A DNA stretch of 64,000 bases from NCBI RefSeq assembly GCF_965233615.1, contig NZ_OZ247495.1. The stretch is one strand, 5' to 3'. Positions 50,948 through 59,907 of this stretch are shown here, one piece after another. The translations under genes and the position numbers were made by a program. Origin of the DNA: Pelagibius sp028280305 (GTDB taxonomy: Bacteria > Pseudomonadota > Alphaproteobacteria > Kiloniellales > Kiloniellaceae). The notes beneath the pieces were generated by a model. It saw nothing but the letters and a program-made list of their open reading frames with translations. It searched no databases and had not been told where the DNA came from. Within the stretch, counting starts at the first letter, position 1. The number at the start of each line of letters is the position of its first letter.

Positions 50948-51982
50948 TCAGCCTGCTTCGCTGGGTCCCGAAACCGCGGCCTCCGCGAAGGTCGCCATGC
51001 CGTTGTGGCAGGCAACGGCAGCCTTCAGCAGCAGGACGCCGACCATCGCGCCGGAGGCCTCGCCCAGGCGCAGCCCGAGATCGACCAGGGCCTCTTTGCC
51101 GAGACGCTTTAGAAGGTGCTTATGTCCGGGTTCGGCGGAGACGTGCGAGACCACGCAGTGGTCGATCGCCTGCGGGTCCAGGGCGTGGATCACCGCCGCC
51201 GCCGCGGTGCAGGCATAGCCGTCCAGCAGCACCGGCGTGCGCGCCAGCCGCGCCGCCAGGATGGCGCCGGCGATCGCCGCCAGCTCACGCCCGCCGAGAC
51301 GGCGCAGCACCTCAAGGGGATCATTCAGGCTGTCCCGATGAAGCGCCACCGCCTGATCGATCAGCCTGGCCTTTTCGGCCATGCGTTCGGCATCGATGCC
51401 GGTGCCCGGCCCCACCCAATCGGACGCCGGGCCGCCATAGAGGCCGCAACACAGCGCCGCCGCCGAGGTGGTGTTGCCGATCCCCATCTCGCCCAGGGCC
51501 AACACGTCGATGCCACTCTCAACCGCCATCATGCCGTAGGCCATGGCCCGGGCGCAGTCCTCCTCGTCCATGGCCGGGCCTTCGGACATGTCGGCGGTGG
51601 GCTCCTCCAAGGCCATCTCGTAGACCCTGAGGTCGGCGTTCGCCAGACTGCAGAGCTGGTTCACCGCGGCGCCGCCGTCGATGAAGTTCTTCACCATCTG
51701 GGCCGTCACTTCCGCCGGATAGGCAGAGACGCCTTTCTGCGCAATCCCGTGATTGCCCGCAAAGACCGCGGTGTAGGGGCGTTCCACCGAGGGCGGGTTG
51801 CGGCCTTGCCAGGTCGCCAGCCAGACCGCCAGATCCTCCAGCCGTCCCAGAGAGCCGGCGGGCTTGGTCAGCTCCGCCTGGCGGTCGCGGGCGATCGCCG
51901 CCGCCACCCCATCCGCCGCCGGCAGATCGTTCAGCAGAGCGCGGATTTCGTCGAAACTTGCGATTGCCTCCGCGGATGTCAT
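50948..51982 (-). CDS. cobT: Nicotinate-nucleotide-dimethylbenzimidazole phosphoribosyltransferase
   Basis: A 344-residue CobT. KPAGSLGRLEDLAVWLATWQ, VFAGNHGIAQKGVSAYP, LGEMGIGNTTSAAALCCGL and LLDGYACTAAAAVIHAL are the family's core motifs, with the general-base Glu of the late EPGHKHLLKRLG region. It forms alpha-ribazole phosphate for the lower cobalamin ligand. It is divergent from cobS and cobC. No cobalamin riboswitch was seen in the 200-bp gap. Confidence 0.93.
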   Translation of the reverse strand: MTSAEAIASFDEIRALLNDLPAADGVAAAIARDRQAELTKPAGSLGRLEDLAVWLATWQGRNPPSVERPYTAVFAGNHGIAQKGVSAYPAEVTAQMVKNFIDGGAAVNQLCSLANADLRVYEMALEEPTADMSEGPAMDEEDCARAMAYGMMAVESGIDVLALGEMGIGNTTSAAALCCGLYGGPASDWVGPGTGIDAERMAEKARLIDQAVALHRDSLNDPLEVLRRLGGRELAAIAGAILAARLARTPVLLDGYACTAAAAVIHALDPQAIDHCVVSHVSAEPGHKHLLKRLGKEALVDLGLRLGEASGAMVGVLLLKAAVACHNGMATFAEAAVSGPSEAG

Positions 51983-52083
51983 GACGGCGCAGTCCTCATG
52001 GCAGAAAGTCTCCGAACATCAAAGCTGTGACGGGCCGCGACAGGATTAGGCCCGCGCGGCGAACTGTCCTATAAACGGCCCCC

Positions 52084-52125
52084 AGAAGAAACACCCGAGA
52101 AGAAACACTCAAGAAGAAACACCGA
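52084..52125. repeat. Three tandem 14-bp units between cobT and cobS
   Basis: AGAAGAAACACCCG, AGAAGAAACACTCA and AGAAGAAACACCGA follow each other, 60 bp before the cobS start. Purine-rich DNA in the leader of cobS and cobC. Confidence 0.88.
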
Positions 52126-52184
52126 AGCCAGACCTCGACGCCTCTTCCGAACCTCAACAGATCACTGCACCACGGACCACCGCC

Positions 52185-52979
52185 GTGTCCCCCTCCACCG
52201 AAACGCCGCCGCCCCGCCTGTCGCCGCAAAGCTGGCTGCAGGACCTGCAGATCGCCGTCGCGCTGCTGACCCGGCTGCCCAGCGGCAAAATTGCCGAGGA
52301 CCCGGCCCCCTGCCTGGCCCGGGCGAGCCGCTGCTATCCGCTGGTGGGGGCGCTGGTCGGCGGATTGGCGGGGCTGGTTTTGCTGGTGACGGACGGATTT
52401 GGCCTGCCGGCGATCCCGGCAGCCCTGCTGGCCATTGCCACAACGGTGCTGATCACCGGCGCCCTGCATGAAGACGGCCTGGCCGATCTGGCAGACGGCT
52501 TCGGCGGCGGCCGCGACCGGGCGCAGAAGCTGGCCATCATGCGCGACAGCCGGATCGGCAGCTACGGTGTCCTCGCCCTGATTCTCACGGTCGCCCTGCG
52601 CGGCTTCAGCCTGGCCGCGATCGCCGACCCTCTGACGGCGATCGCGGTGCTGATCGCCGCGGAAAGCCTGTCGCGCGGCGGCCTCGCAAGCATCATGGCA
52701 ATGCTGCCTGCTGCACGGCCCGACGGTTTGGCCGCCCATGTCGGCCGCCCCCGGGGCAGCGATGCCCTGACCGCCGCGGCCATCGCCCTGGCCATAGCCT
52801 TGCTGCTGCTGGACTGGCAGGCGGCCGTGTTGGCCGCCGTGGCGACCGTGCTCTTTCAAGGTGGGCTGGCGCTCTTGGCACGGCGCCAGATCGGCGGCTA
52901 TACCGGCGACGTTCTGGGCGCCGCGCAGCAGGTTGCTGCAACCGCTGTCTTGCTGGTGCTCGCCGCCGCCCTCGGCTGA
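52185..52979 (+). CDS. cobS: Adenosylcobinamide-GDP ribazoletransferase
   Basis: A 264-residue membrane enzyme starting at GTG 52185. QIAVALLTRLPSGKIAED opens the domain, and GALHEDGLADLADGFGGGRDRAQKLAIMRDS, quoted here only in part as HEDGLADLADGFGGG, is the metal and substrate motif, with RIGSYGVLAL after it. It joins adenosylcobinamide-GDP to alpha-ribazole. It is 33 bp upstream of cobC, forming the nucleotide-loop assembly pair. Confidence 0.92.
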   Translation: MSPSTETPPPRLSPQSWLQDLQIAVALLTRLPSGKIAEDPAPCLARASRCYPLVGALVGGLAGLVLLVTDGFGLPAIPAALLAIATTVLITGALHEDGLADLADGFGGGRDRAQKLAIMRDSRIGSYGVLALILTVALRGFSLAAIADPLTAIAVLIAAESLSRGGLASIMAMLPAARPDGLAAHVGRPRGSDALTAAAIALAIALLLLDWQAAVLAAVATVLFQGGLALLARRQIGGYTGDVLGAAQQVAATAVLLVLAAALG

Positions 52980-53012
52980 CCGCAAAAGACTTTGGGACAG
53001 GAAGGACAGAGA

Positions 53013-53645
53013 ATGGAGACGACCCGCTGGTGGTGGGTGCGCCATGCGCCGGTGACCGGCCACGACGGCCGGATCTACGGCAACCGCGATGTGGCTTGCG
53101 ACTGCAGTGACACCGCGGTGTTTCGCGGTCTCGCCGGACAACTGCCCGACCAGGCGGCCTGGGTCGTCACCCCGCTCGGGCGCACAAGGCAGACCGCCGA
53201 GGCCATCGTCAACCACCACCCGGCGGAACCGGAGTTCGACGTCGAGCCCCACCTTGCCGAACAAAACTTCGGTAACTGGCAGGGCATGACCTATGCCGAG
53301 CTGGATCAACAGCGCGAGGGCGACTGGCATCGTTTCTGGCTGGCACCGGCGGAGGAAACCCCGCCCGGCGGCGAAAGCTTCGCCACGGTCTGCCAAAGGG
53401 TAGCCGGCGCCGTCAGCCGCCTGAATCAGCGTTTTTCCGGCCGCGATATCATCTGTGTGAGCCATGGCGGACCTATTCGCGCCGCCCTGGGCCATGCCCT
53501 CGGCCTGACGCCGGAAGCGGCCCTGGCCTTTTCCATCGACAACTGCGCGTTGACGCGGCTCGACCACTTCGCGGCAACAGACGGCAAACCGGAAAGCTGG
53601 CGCGTTGCACTGGTCAACGGACGCCCCCATATGCCGGGTAGCTAA
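53013..53645 (+). CDS. cobC: Histidine phosphatase, probable alpha-ribazole phosphatase
   Basis: A 210-residue phosphoglycerate-mutase-like enzyme. The phospho-His is in WWWVRHAPVTGHDG, where RHG of the family is RHA; PLGRTRQTAEAIV and the late CVSHGGPIRAAL complete the site. AGGAAGGACAGAG precedes ATG 53013. Its position after cobS supports an alpha-ribazole phosphatase role, removing the phosphate left by CobT. Confidence 0.83.
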   Translation: METTRWWWVRHAPVTGHDGRIYGNRDVACDCSDTAVFRGLAGQLPDQAAWVVTPLGRTRQTAEAIVNHHPAEPEFDVEPHLAEQNFGNWQGMTYAELDQQREGDWHRFWLAPAEETPPGGESFATVCQRVAGAVSRLNQRFSGRDIICVSHGGPIRAALGHALGLTPEAALAFSIDNCALTRLDHFAATDGKPESWRVALVNGRPHMPGS

Positions 53646-53854
53646 AGTATAACCGCCCGGCGGCGCCGGACGCTTCGGCGTTACCCAGAAAGGGACGGAC
53701 CGAAAAGAGGCGGAAAAGTGACCGGAATAGGCGGGTTTCCACCCCTTTCGGGCGCATGATTGCCTCTCCCGAAGCACCAGGAGGCCATGTTAGCTTTGCC
53801 CCTACTGGTTTTCAGGCCGGTTTTGAGGTCGTCAATTTTCAGGAAGGTTTTTTC

Positions 53855-54541
53855 ATGATTGGTTCTGCGATTCAGAGCGGCCTGCGGATAATGGCTGCCG
53901 CGCTCTTCATTGTCTCGGCCGGCGGCACCGCGCTGGCGCAGGCCGAATCCGAGTCCGAAGCCCTGGTGACCGAATCCCGGCTGAGCGTCGACCGCCTGAT
54001 GGCCGACAAGGATTTCTTTCAGCTGCCGAACTTCATCAAGAACGCCAAGGGCATCTACATCGTGCCGCAGTTGGTGAAGGGCGGTTTCATCATCGGCGCC
54101 GAGGGCGGATCGGGCGTCTTCCTGGCGCGCGGCACCGACGGGTCCTGGTCGGCGCCGGCCTTCTACACCCTGGCCGCCGGCTCCATCGGCCTGCAGGTCG
54201 GCGGCGAAGTGAAGGAAGTGGTCTTCGTGCTGATGAGCGACAAGGCGGTGGACGCCATGCTGTCGAGCGAGTTCAAGCTCGGCGCCGATGCCAGCATCTC
54301 GGTCGGCCCCATCGGCCGCGGCGTCGAGGCGTCACGCACCACCGATCTGACTTCCGACATCTATGCCTTCTCGAAATCCGTCGGCCTGTTCGGCGGCGGC
54401 GCGCTGGAGGGTGCCAAGATCTTCGAGCGGGAGTCCCTGAATACCGGCTATTACGGCAGCGGCGCGACGGCGCGCAGCATCGTCATCGACCGTAAATTCA
54501 GCAACGCCCAGGCGGACAAACTGCGCGAAACCCTGCCTTAA
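53855..54541 (+). CDS. SYLF-domain lipid-binding protein (YSC84-like), exported
   Basis: A 228-residue protein with signal peptide (GLRIMAAALFIVSAGGTALAQ). The SYLF pattern is clear: FIKNAKGIYIVPQLVKGGF, GAEGGSGVFLAR, WSAPAFYTLAAGSIGLQVGG and VFVLMSDKAVDAML. It ends at ETLP. The start at 53855 is fixed by AGGAAGG and the signal peptide. Bacterial SYLF proteins are periplasmic and bind phospholipid, but their role is poorly known. A terminator follows. Confidence 0.87.
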   Translation: MIGSAIQSGLRIMAAALFIVSAGGTALAQAESESEALVTESRLSVDRLMADKDFFQLPNFIKNAKGIYIVPQLVKGGFIIGAEGGSGVFLARGTDGSWSAPAFYTLAAGSIGLQVGGEVKEVVFVLMSDKAVDAMLSSEFKLGADASISVGPIGRGVEASRTTDLTSDIYAFSKSVGLFGGGALEGAKIFERESLNTGYYGSGATARSIVIDRKFSNAQADKLRETLP

Positions 54542-54585
54542 AGCGGATCCTGCCAGCTCATCCGGTAAAAAATCCGGGTCCGCGA

Positions 54586-54619
54586 CAGCGCGCCGCATTG
54601 CGGTGCGCTGTTTTGCTTT
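54586..54619 (+). terminator. Rho-independent terminator after the SYLF gene
   Basis: CAGCGCGCCGC pairs with GCGGTGCGCTG around ATT, with one mismatch, and is followed by TTTTGCTTT. Confidence 0.8.
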
Positions 54620-54700
54620 CTATATCAATACTATGGTCCAGGAACCCTGCTCCGGGGCCGATTTGCCGTGACCGCCTGATGACAATGGGGATTTGAGCCG

Positions 54701-55354
54701 ATGCCGAGGAATTTGCGTATCCTGCTGATCACCGCGCTGGGTCTGGCCTTGGTCGGCATCGGCCTGGGCACCTGGTTCTCGCTTCAGCCCAAGGGCCCGG
54801 CGCAGATCACCTCCAGCGAGACCCGCAGCAGCGGCACCGCCCTGATCGGCGGTCCCTTCACCCTGACCGATCACCAGGGCCAGCGCCGCAGCGAGGCGGA
54901 TTTCGAGGGCCGCTACATGCTGATCTTCTTCGGCTACACCTACTGCCCCGATATCTGCCCGACCAGCCTCTCCACCATCACCCAGGGCCTGGACATCCTG
55001 GCCGAGACCAGCGAAGCCAAGGCCGCCGCCGTGACGCCGGTTTTCGTTTCCGTCGATCCGGCGCGCGATACCACTGAAGCCCTGGCCCAGTACGTCGATC
55101 ACTTCCACCCCTCCATGGTCGGTATGACCGGCAGCGAGGAAGAGGTGGCCGCGGCCGCCAAGGCCTATCGCGTGTTCTACAAGAAGGTCGAACAGGCCGA
55201 CGCCAGCGACTATCTGGTGGATCACTCCTCGATCATCTATCTGATGGCCCCGGACGGCAGCTATCTGACCCATTTCACCCACGCCAGCACCGGCGAGGAC
55301 ATCGCCGAGGGCCTGGCGCAGAGCGTCGACCCGGCCCTGGTCGCGGGCAGTTGA
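54701..55354 (+). CDS. SCO1/SenC-family copper chaperone
   Basis: A 217-residue membrane-anchored thioredoxin-fold protein. The N-terminal helix ILLITALGLALVGIGLG anchors it. The copper site is GYTYCPDICPTSL (CxxxC) plus the distal His in LVDHSSIIYLM, and FVSVDPARDTTEAL is the usual helix start. It delivers copper to the CuA centre of cytochrome c oxidase. In Rhodobacter senC lies within the regBA locus; here it is 4 kb away. Confidence 0.9.
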   Translation: MPRNLRILLITALGLALVGIGLGTWFSLQPKGPAQITSSETRSSGTALIGGPFTLTDHQGQRRSEADFEGRYMLIFFGYTYCPDICPTSLSTITQGLDILAETSEAKAAAVTPVFVSVDPARDTTEALAQYVDHFHPSMVGMTGSEEEVAAAAKAYRVFYKKVEQADASDYLVDHSSIIYLMAPDGSYLTHFTHASTGEDIAEGLAQSVDPALVAGS

Positions 55355-55391
55355 GCTGTTTGGGTAGTTCCGCCCGGATATCAGCGATAAA

Positions 55392-56474
55392 TTAGATATC
55401 GGCGATGCGGCGGCCGCTCTCCGGATCGAAGAGATGGAGGGCGCCGGGGTCGGCGACCAGCGGCAGGCTGTCGCCCTCGGTCATCTTCATGGTGCCCGGC
55501 ACCCGCAAGGTCAGGCTGTCGCTCTGACCCGCCAGGGTGCCGTGGGCCAGGGTGTCGGCCCCGAGTGTTTCCACCATCTGAACCTGCAGGGTAAAGGCCG
55601 GATCGCTGCCGCCCGCCGCGTGCAGATGCTCGGGCCGGACCCCCAGGGTCAGCCGCCGCCCGGCCTGGCTGCCCATGCCGTTCGACAGGCGGATGGCGGC
55701 GCCCTGGCTGACCGTCAGGCTGCCGCCGTCGCCGGCGACTTCGGCCGGCAGAAAGTTCATCGCCGGCGACCCGATGAAGCCGGCGACGAAAAGACTGGCC
55801 GGCCGTTCGTAGATTTCCAGCGGGCTGTCGATCTGTTCGGCATGGCCGCCGTTCATCACGATCAGCTTGTCGGCCATGGTCATGGCCTCCACCTGATCAT
55901 GGGTGACGTAGACGGAGGTGGTGCCGAGACGGCGCTGCAGGCGCTTGATCTCCAGGCGCATCTGCACCCGCAGCTTGGCGTCCAGGTTCGACAGTGGTTC
56001 GTCGAAGAGGAAGGCCGCGGGCTTACGCACGATGGCGCGGCCCATGGCGACGCGCTGGCGCTGACCGCCGGAAAGCTGGCGCGGCTTGCGGGTCAGCAGA
56101 TCCTTCAGTTCCAGAATACCGGCGGCCTCGGCGACCCGTTCGTCGATCTCGGCGCGGGGCGTGCCGGCGATCTTTAGGCCGTAGGCCATGTTGTCGTAGA
56201 CCGTCATATGCGGGTAGAGCGCATAGTTCTGGAACACCATGGCGATGTCGCGGTCCTTGGGCTCCAGCTCGTTCACCACTTGGCCGCCGATGGCAATCTC
56301 GCCTTCGGTAATGCGCTCCAGGCCGGCGATCATGCGCAGCAGGGTCGACTTGCCGCAGCCCGAAGGACCGACGATGACGGCGAACTCGCCGTCGTGGATG
56401 TCGACGGAAACCCCGTGGATCACCTTGGTGTCGCCGTAGCTCTTTTTCACCGAGCGGATGGAGATGTCTGCCAT
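55392..56474 (-). CDS. ugpC: sn-Glycerol-3-phosphate ABC transporter ATPase
   Basis: A 360-residue CUT1 ATPase with canonical motifs (GPSGCGKST, LSGGQRQR, AFLFDEPLSNLDA, VTHDQVEAMTMADK) and a TOBE domain (LGVRPEHLHAAGG). It is last in the ugpB-A-E-C order on the minus strand. It powers import through UgpA and UgpE. Confidence 0.9.
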   Translation of the reverse strand: MADISIRSVKKSYGDTKVIHGVSVDIHDGEFAVIVGPSGCGKSTLLRMIAGLERITEGEIAIGGQVVNELEPKDRDIAMVFQNYALYPHMTVYDNMAYGLKIAGTPRAEIDERVAEAAGILELKDLLTRKPRQLSGGQRQRVAMGRAIVRKPAAFLFDEPLSNLDAKLRVQMRLEIKRLQRRLGTTSVYVTHDQVEAMTMADKLIVMNGGHAEQIDSPLEIYERPASLFVAGFIGSPAMNFLPAEVAGDGGSLTVSQGAAIRLSNGMGSQAGRRLTLGVRPEHLHAAGGSDPAFTLQVQMVETLGADTLAHGTLAGQSDSLTLRVPGTMKMTEGDSLPLVADPGALHLFDPESGRRIADI

Positions 56475-56496
56475 GGCGTTTCCTAGTTTCCGTATC

Positions 56497-57345
56497 TCAT
56501 TTTTCGGTCTCCACTAGGCCCTTCACGAAGAGCCGCTGCATCGCCACCACCACGAAGACAGGTGGGATCATCGCCAGGATCGCGGTGGCCATGATGAGGT
56601 GCCAGAGCGGTTCGGAGTCCGGCACCGCGACCATCCGCTGAATGCCCATGACGATGGTGTAGTAGGACTCGTCGTTCGTCACCAACAGCGGCCAGAGATA
56701 TTGGTTCCAACCGAAGATGAAGAGGATGACGAAGAGCGCGGCGATGTTGGTGCGCGACAGGGGCAGCAGGATGTCCCAGAAAAAACGTAAGGGCCCCGCG
56801 CCGTCGATGCGCGCGGCCTCCAGCATCTCGTCGGGAATGGTCAGAAAGAACTGACGGAACAGGAAGGTCGCCGTCGCCGAAGCGATCAGGGGCACCGACA
56901 GGCCGGCATAGCTGTCCAGCATGCCGAGCAGCGCCACCACCTCGAAGGTCGGCAGGATGCGCACCTCGACCGGCAGCATCAGGGTCATGAAGATGACCCA
57001 GAAGGCGGTGGTACGAAAGGGGAAGCTGAAATAGACGATGGCGAAGGCGGAGATGATGGAGATGGCGATCTTGCCGAAGGCGATGGCGAAGGCCATCACC
57101 AGGCTGTTGATCATCATCGTCAGCACCGGCGGGCTGCCCGCCGCCTCGACGCCGCCGCTAAGGGCGGAGCCGTAGTTTTCCAGGAAATGGCCGCCGGGCC
57201 AGAGCGGCAGCACGCCGGAGACCAGGCCCTCGACCGGATAGGTCGAGGCGACGAAGGCAAGCCAGATCGGAAAGGCGACCAGTAGTGCGCCCAGGATCAG
57301 CACGATGTGGGTGACGGCGGTGAAGACGGGGCGGTTCTCGATCAT
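56497..57345 (-). CDS. ugpE: sn-Glycerol-3-phosphate ABC transporter permease UgpE
   Basis: A 282-residue permease with six helices. VLILGALLVAFPIWLAFVAST is the first helix, LMLPVEVRILPTFEVVALLG is a UgpE signature, and the EAA loop is EAARIDGAGPLRFFWDILLPL. It ends QRLFVKGLVETEK. Starts 15 bp after ugpA. Confidence 0.9.
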   Translation of the reverse strand: MIENRPVFTAVTHIVLILGALLVAFPIWLAFVASTYPVEGLVSGVLPLWPGGHFLENYGSALSGGVEAAGSPPVLTMMINSLVMAFAIAFGKIAISIISAFAIVYFSFPFRTTAFWVIFMTLMLPVEVRILPTFEVVALLGMLDSYAGLSVPLIASATATFLFRQFFLTIPDEMLEAARIDGAGPLRFFWDILLPLSRTNIAALFVILFIFGWNQYLWPLLVTNDESYYTIVMGIQRMVAVPDSEPLWHLIMATAILAMIPPVFVVVAMQRLFVKGLVETEK

Positions 57346-57359
57346 CTGCCGGGCATCCC

Positions 57360-58244
57360 TCAGTACTCCACCCGGCGCTCGATGTAGCGGAACTGCACCA
57401 CCGTGAGTGCCACCACGATGATCATCAGGATGACCGATTGCGCCGCCGAGCCGCCGAGATCGCCGCCGTTGAATCCATCATTGTAGACCTTGTAGACCAG
57501 GATGTTGGTTGCCTGCGCCGGCCCGCCGGAGGTGGTGGCGTGGATGATCCCGAAGGTATCGAAGAAGGCGTAGACCACATTCACCACCAGCAGGAAAAAG
57601 GTGGTGGGCGAGAGCAGCGGAAAGATGATGGTCCAGAAGCGCTTCACCGGACCGGCGCCGTCGATGGCCGCCGCCTCGATCAACGACTTGGGGATCGCCT
57701 GCAACCCTGCCAGAAAGAACAGGAAGTTGTAGCTCACCTGCTTCCAGGAAGCGGCAATAATCACCAGGGTCATTGCATTGCCGCCGCTGAGGTAATGGTT
57801 CCAGTCATAGCCGAGCTGCCGCAGGGCGTAGGCCAAGACCCCGATGGAAGGGTTGAACATGAACCACCAGAGAACGCCGGCGACGGCGGGCGCCACGGCG
57901 TATGGCCAGATCAACAGCGTCTTATAGGCCGTGCTGCCGCGTATCACCCGGTCTGCCATAGCGGCAAGAATGAGCGCGCTGCCCATGGACAGCAGTGTCA
58001 CTCCGAGGCTGAAAACAATGGTGGTCTTGAACGAATTCAAGTAGCCGGGATCGGCAAAGAGGTCTTCAAAATTCTCAAACCAGACGAATTGTGAACTTGT
58101 ACCGAATTGGTTCTCAAGCAGAACCGCTTGATAGAGTGCATGGATAGCCGGCCAGATGAAGAAGACCAGGGTGATGGCCAACTGGGGCAGGACCAGAAAA
58201 TAGGGCAGGGCGCGCCCTTGGAAGATGACCCGCTTGTGCTGCAT
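57360..58244 (-). CDS. ugpA: sn-Glycerol-3-phosphate ABC transporter permease UgpA
   Basis: A 294-residue permease with six helices. LPYFLVLPQLAITLVFFIWP opens it, TLLIWPYAVAPAVAGVLWWF is a typical MalF-group helix, and the ATPase loop is EAAAIDGAGPVKRFWTIIFP. The C-terminus is VVQFRYIERRVEY. A stable stem-loop separates it from ugpB. Confidence 0.9.
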   Translation of the reverse strand: MQHKRVIFQGRALPYFLVLPQLAITLVFFIWPAIHALYQAVLLENQFGTSSQFVWFENFEDLFADPGYLNSFKTTIVFSLGVTLLSMGSALILAAMADRVIRGSTAYKTLLIWPYAVAPAVAGVLWWFMFNPSIGVLAYALRQLGYDWNHYLSGGNAMTLVIIAASWKQVSYNFLFFLAGLQAIPKSLIEAAAIDGAGPVKRFWTIIFPLLSPTTFFLLVVNVVYAFFDTFGIIHATTSGGPAQATNILVYKVYNDGFNGGDLGGSAAQSVILMIIVVALTVVQFRYIERRVEY

Positions 58245-58266
58245 AGGGAATCAGCCGAACCCGAAA

Positions 58267-58302
58267 GCCGCGGCGGACCGGAAGCACCCGGCCCGCCGCG
58301 GC
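58267..58302 (-). terminator. Intercistronic stem-loop between ugpB and ugpA
   Basis: GCCGCGGCGG (58267-58276) pairs with CCGCCGCGGC (58293-58302). As after the other binding-protein gene (14513), it has no T-tract and probably stabilises the ugpB message. Confidence 0.7.
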
Positions 58303-58319
58303 CTGTCGGGGACAGGACC

Positions 58320-59642
58320 TTAGTTGACGGTCTTTTCGAATTTACGCAGCAAGGTGTTGCCGCGGTTGACGGCGTCGTCGAGGCCCTGCTGGGCGGTCTT
58401 GTCGCCGTTCCAGATGGCCTCCAGTTCTTCGTTGATCACGTCACGGATCTGCACGAAGTTGCCGAGCCGCAAGCCCTTGGAGTTCTCCGTCGGGGCATTG
58501 GCGGTCATCTGCATAATGGCCACGTCGGTGCCCGGGTTCTGCTCGTAGAAACCCTGTTCCTTGGTCAGCTTGGCCGCCGCATGGGTGATCGGCAGGTAAC
58601 CGGTGAACTGGTGCCAGTCGGCCTGCACCTCTGCTGAGGAGAGGTAGGAGAAGAACTTGGCAACGCCCTTGTACTCCGCGTCCTCATGGCCGGTCAGCAC
58701 CCAGAGGGTGGCGCCGCCGATGATGGAGTTCTGCGGCTTGCCGGCATCCGGCCAGTAAGGCAGGGAGCCGACGCCGAACTCGAATTCCGTGGCGTTGGCC
58801 TTCACCCCGGCATAGGCCGCCGAGGAGTTCATGTACATGCCGCATTCCTGGTTATAGAACTTCGGCGCCGAATCGGAGCGGCGTCCGCCGTAGTCGAAGA
58901 TCTTCTCCTGCTGCCAGGAGGCCAGGGTGCCGACGTGCTTCACGTGCAGCGGGGAGTTGAAGGCCAGCTCCGTATCGACCCCGGCAAAGCCGTTGGCCTT
59001 GGTGGCGAAGGGCACGTTATGCCAGGCGCTGAAGTTCTCGAGCTGCACCCAGGACTGCCAGCCGGTGGTGAAGCCGCAGGCATAACCGGCGGCCTGCAGC
59101 TTGCGCGCCGCGGCCTCGACTTCAGGCCAGGTCGCCGGCGCCTTGCTGGCATCGAGACCGGCCTTCGCGAAGGCATCCTTGTTGTAGTAGAGCACCGGGG
59201 TGGAGCTGTTGAACGGCATGGACAGCATGTTGCCGTCGGTGTCGGTGTAGTAGCCGGTGACCGAGGCCAGATAGGCGCTGGGGTCGAAGGGCTCGCCGGC
59301 TTCGGTCATCAACTGATAGACCGGCTTGATGGCGCCCTTGGCACCCATCATGGAGGCGGTGCCGACCTCGAAGACCTGAACGATATGGGGCTGCTGCTTG
59401 GCGCGGAAGGCCGCGACGGCCGAGGTCATGGTCTCGGTGTAGTTGCCCTTGTAGACCGGCAACAGTTTGTAGTCGCTCTGGGAGGCGTTGAAGCCCTCGG
59501 CGATCTCGTTGACTTTCTCACCCAGCTTGCCGCCCATGGCATGCCACCAGTTGATCTCGGTGGCGGCCAGGGCCGCGCTCGGCAGGCTGCCGGCAAAGGC
59601 GGCGGCGGCAGCCAGGGTTATGGCTTTGCGGTTCAGACGCAT
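58320..59642 (-). CDS. ugpB: sn-Glycerol-3-phosphate-binding protein UgpB
   Basis: A 440-residue binding protein with signal peptide (AITLAAAAAFAGSLPSAALA). INWWHAMGGKLGEKVNEIAE, LPVYKGNYTETM, MPFNSSTPVLYYNKDAF and GFTTGWQSWVQLENFSAWHN are strong UgpB signatures, including the Trp/Tyr residues around the ligand. AGGGAAGGA precedes ATG 59642. A three-unit Pho box lies about 90 bp upstream, so expression should rise on phosphate starvation. Confidence 0.93.
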   Translation of the reverse strand: MRLNRKAITLAAAAAFAGSLPSAALAATEINWWHAMGGKLGEKVNEIAEGFNASQSDYKLLPVYKGNYTETMTSAVAAFRAKQQPHIVQVFEVGTASMMGAKGAIKPVYQLMTEAGEPFDPSAYLASVTGYYTDTDGNMLSMPFNSSTPVLYYNKDAFAKAGLDASKAPATWPEVEAAARKLQAAGYACGFTTGWQSWVQLENFSAWHNVPFATKANGFAGVDTELAFNSPLHVKHVGTLASWQQEKIFDYGGRRSDSAPKFYNQECGMYMNSSAAYAGVKANATEFEFGVGSLPYWPDAGKPQNSIIGGATLWVLTGHEDAEYKGVAKFFSYLSSAEVQADWHQFTGYLPITHAAAKLTKEQGFYEQNPGTDVAIMQMTANAPTENSKGLRLGNFVQIRDVINEELEAIWNGDKTAQQGLDDAVNRGNTLLRKFEKTVN

Positions 59643-59730
59643 GAGGATTCCTTCCCTGTTAAGGCGACTAAGCTGATTTCGGCTCGGATAGTTCCAATTC
59701 GGCGCTGAAGCTAGCCATGAGCCGCGATGC

Positions 59731-59763
59731 TCTTTTGACATCTTTGTTACTGTTTTATGACAG
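59731..59763 (-). promoter_or_regulatory. Pho box upstream of ugpB
   Basis: Read on the minus strand from 59763, the DNA gives three 11-bp units: CTGTCATAAAA, CAGTAACAAAG and ATGTCAAAAGA. The first matches the PhoB consensus CTGTCAT perfectly, the others at five of seven positions. Confidence 0.72.
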
Positions 59764-59907
59764 AGCGATTGTGTGCCGATGAAAGAAGCTGAGCAAGATG
59801 ATTACATCACCCTTCCCCCAATTATGCGCAAGCTTCGGATAGAGAGGGCTGCCGAACCTGGCTAAAAAGGCAGAAATCACGGTACTTTAAGGATGGGAAA
59901 GCGGAAA

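Noticed and set aside
51983..52184. A cobalamin riboswitch between cobT and cobS
   Set aside because: No B12-box-like segment or long structured leader was seen; the gap is short and holds the 14-bp repeats.
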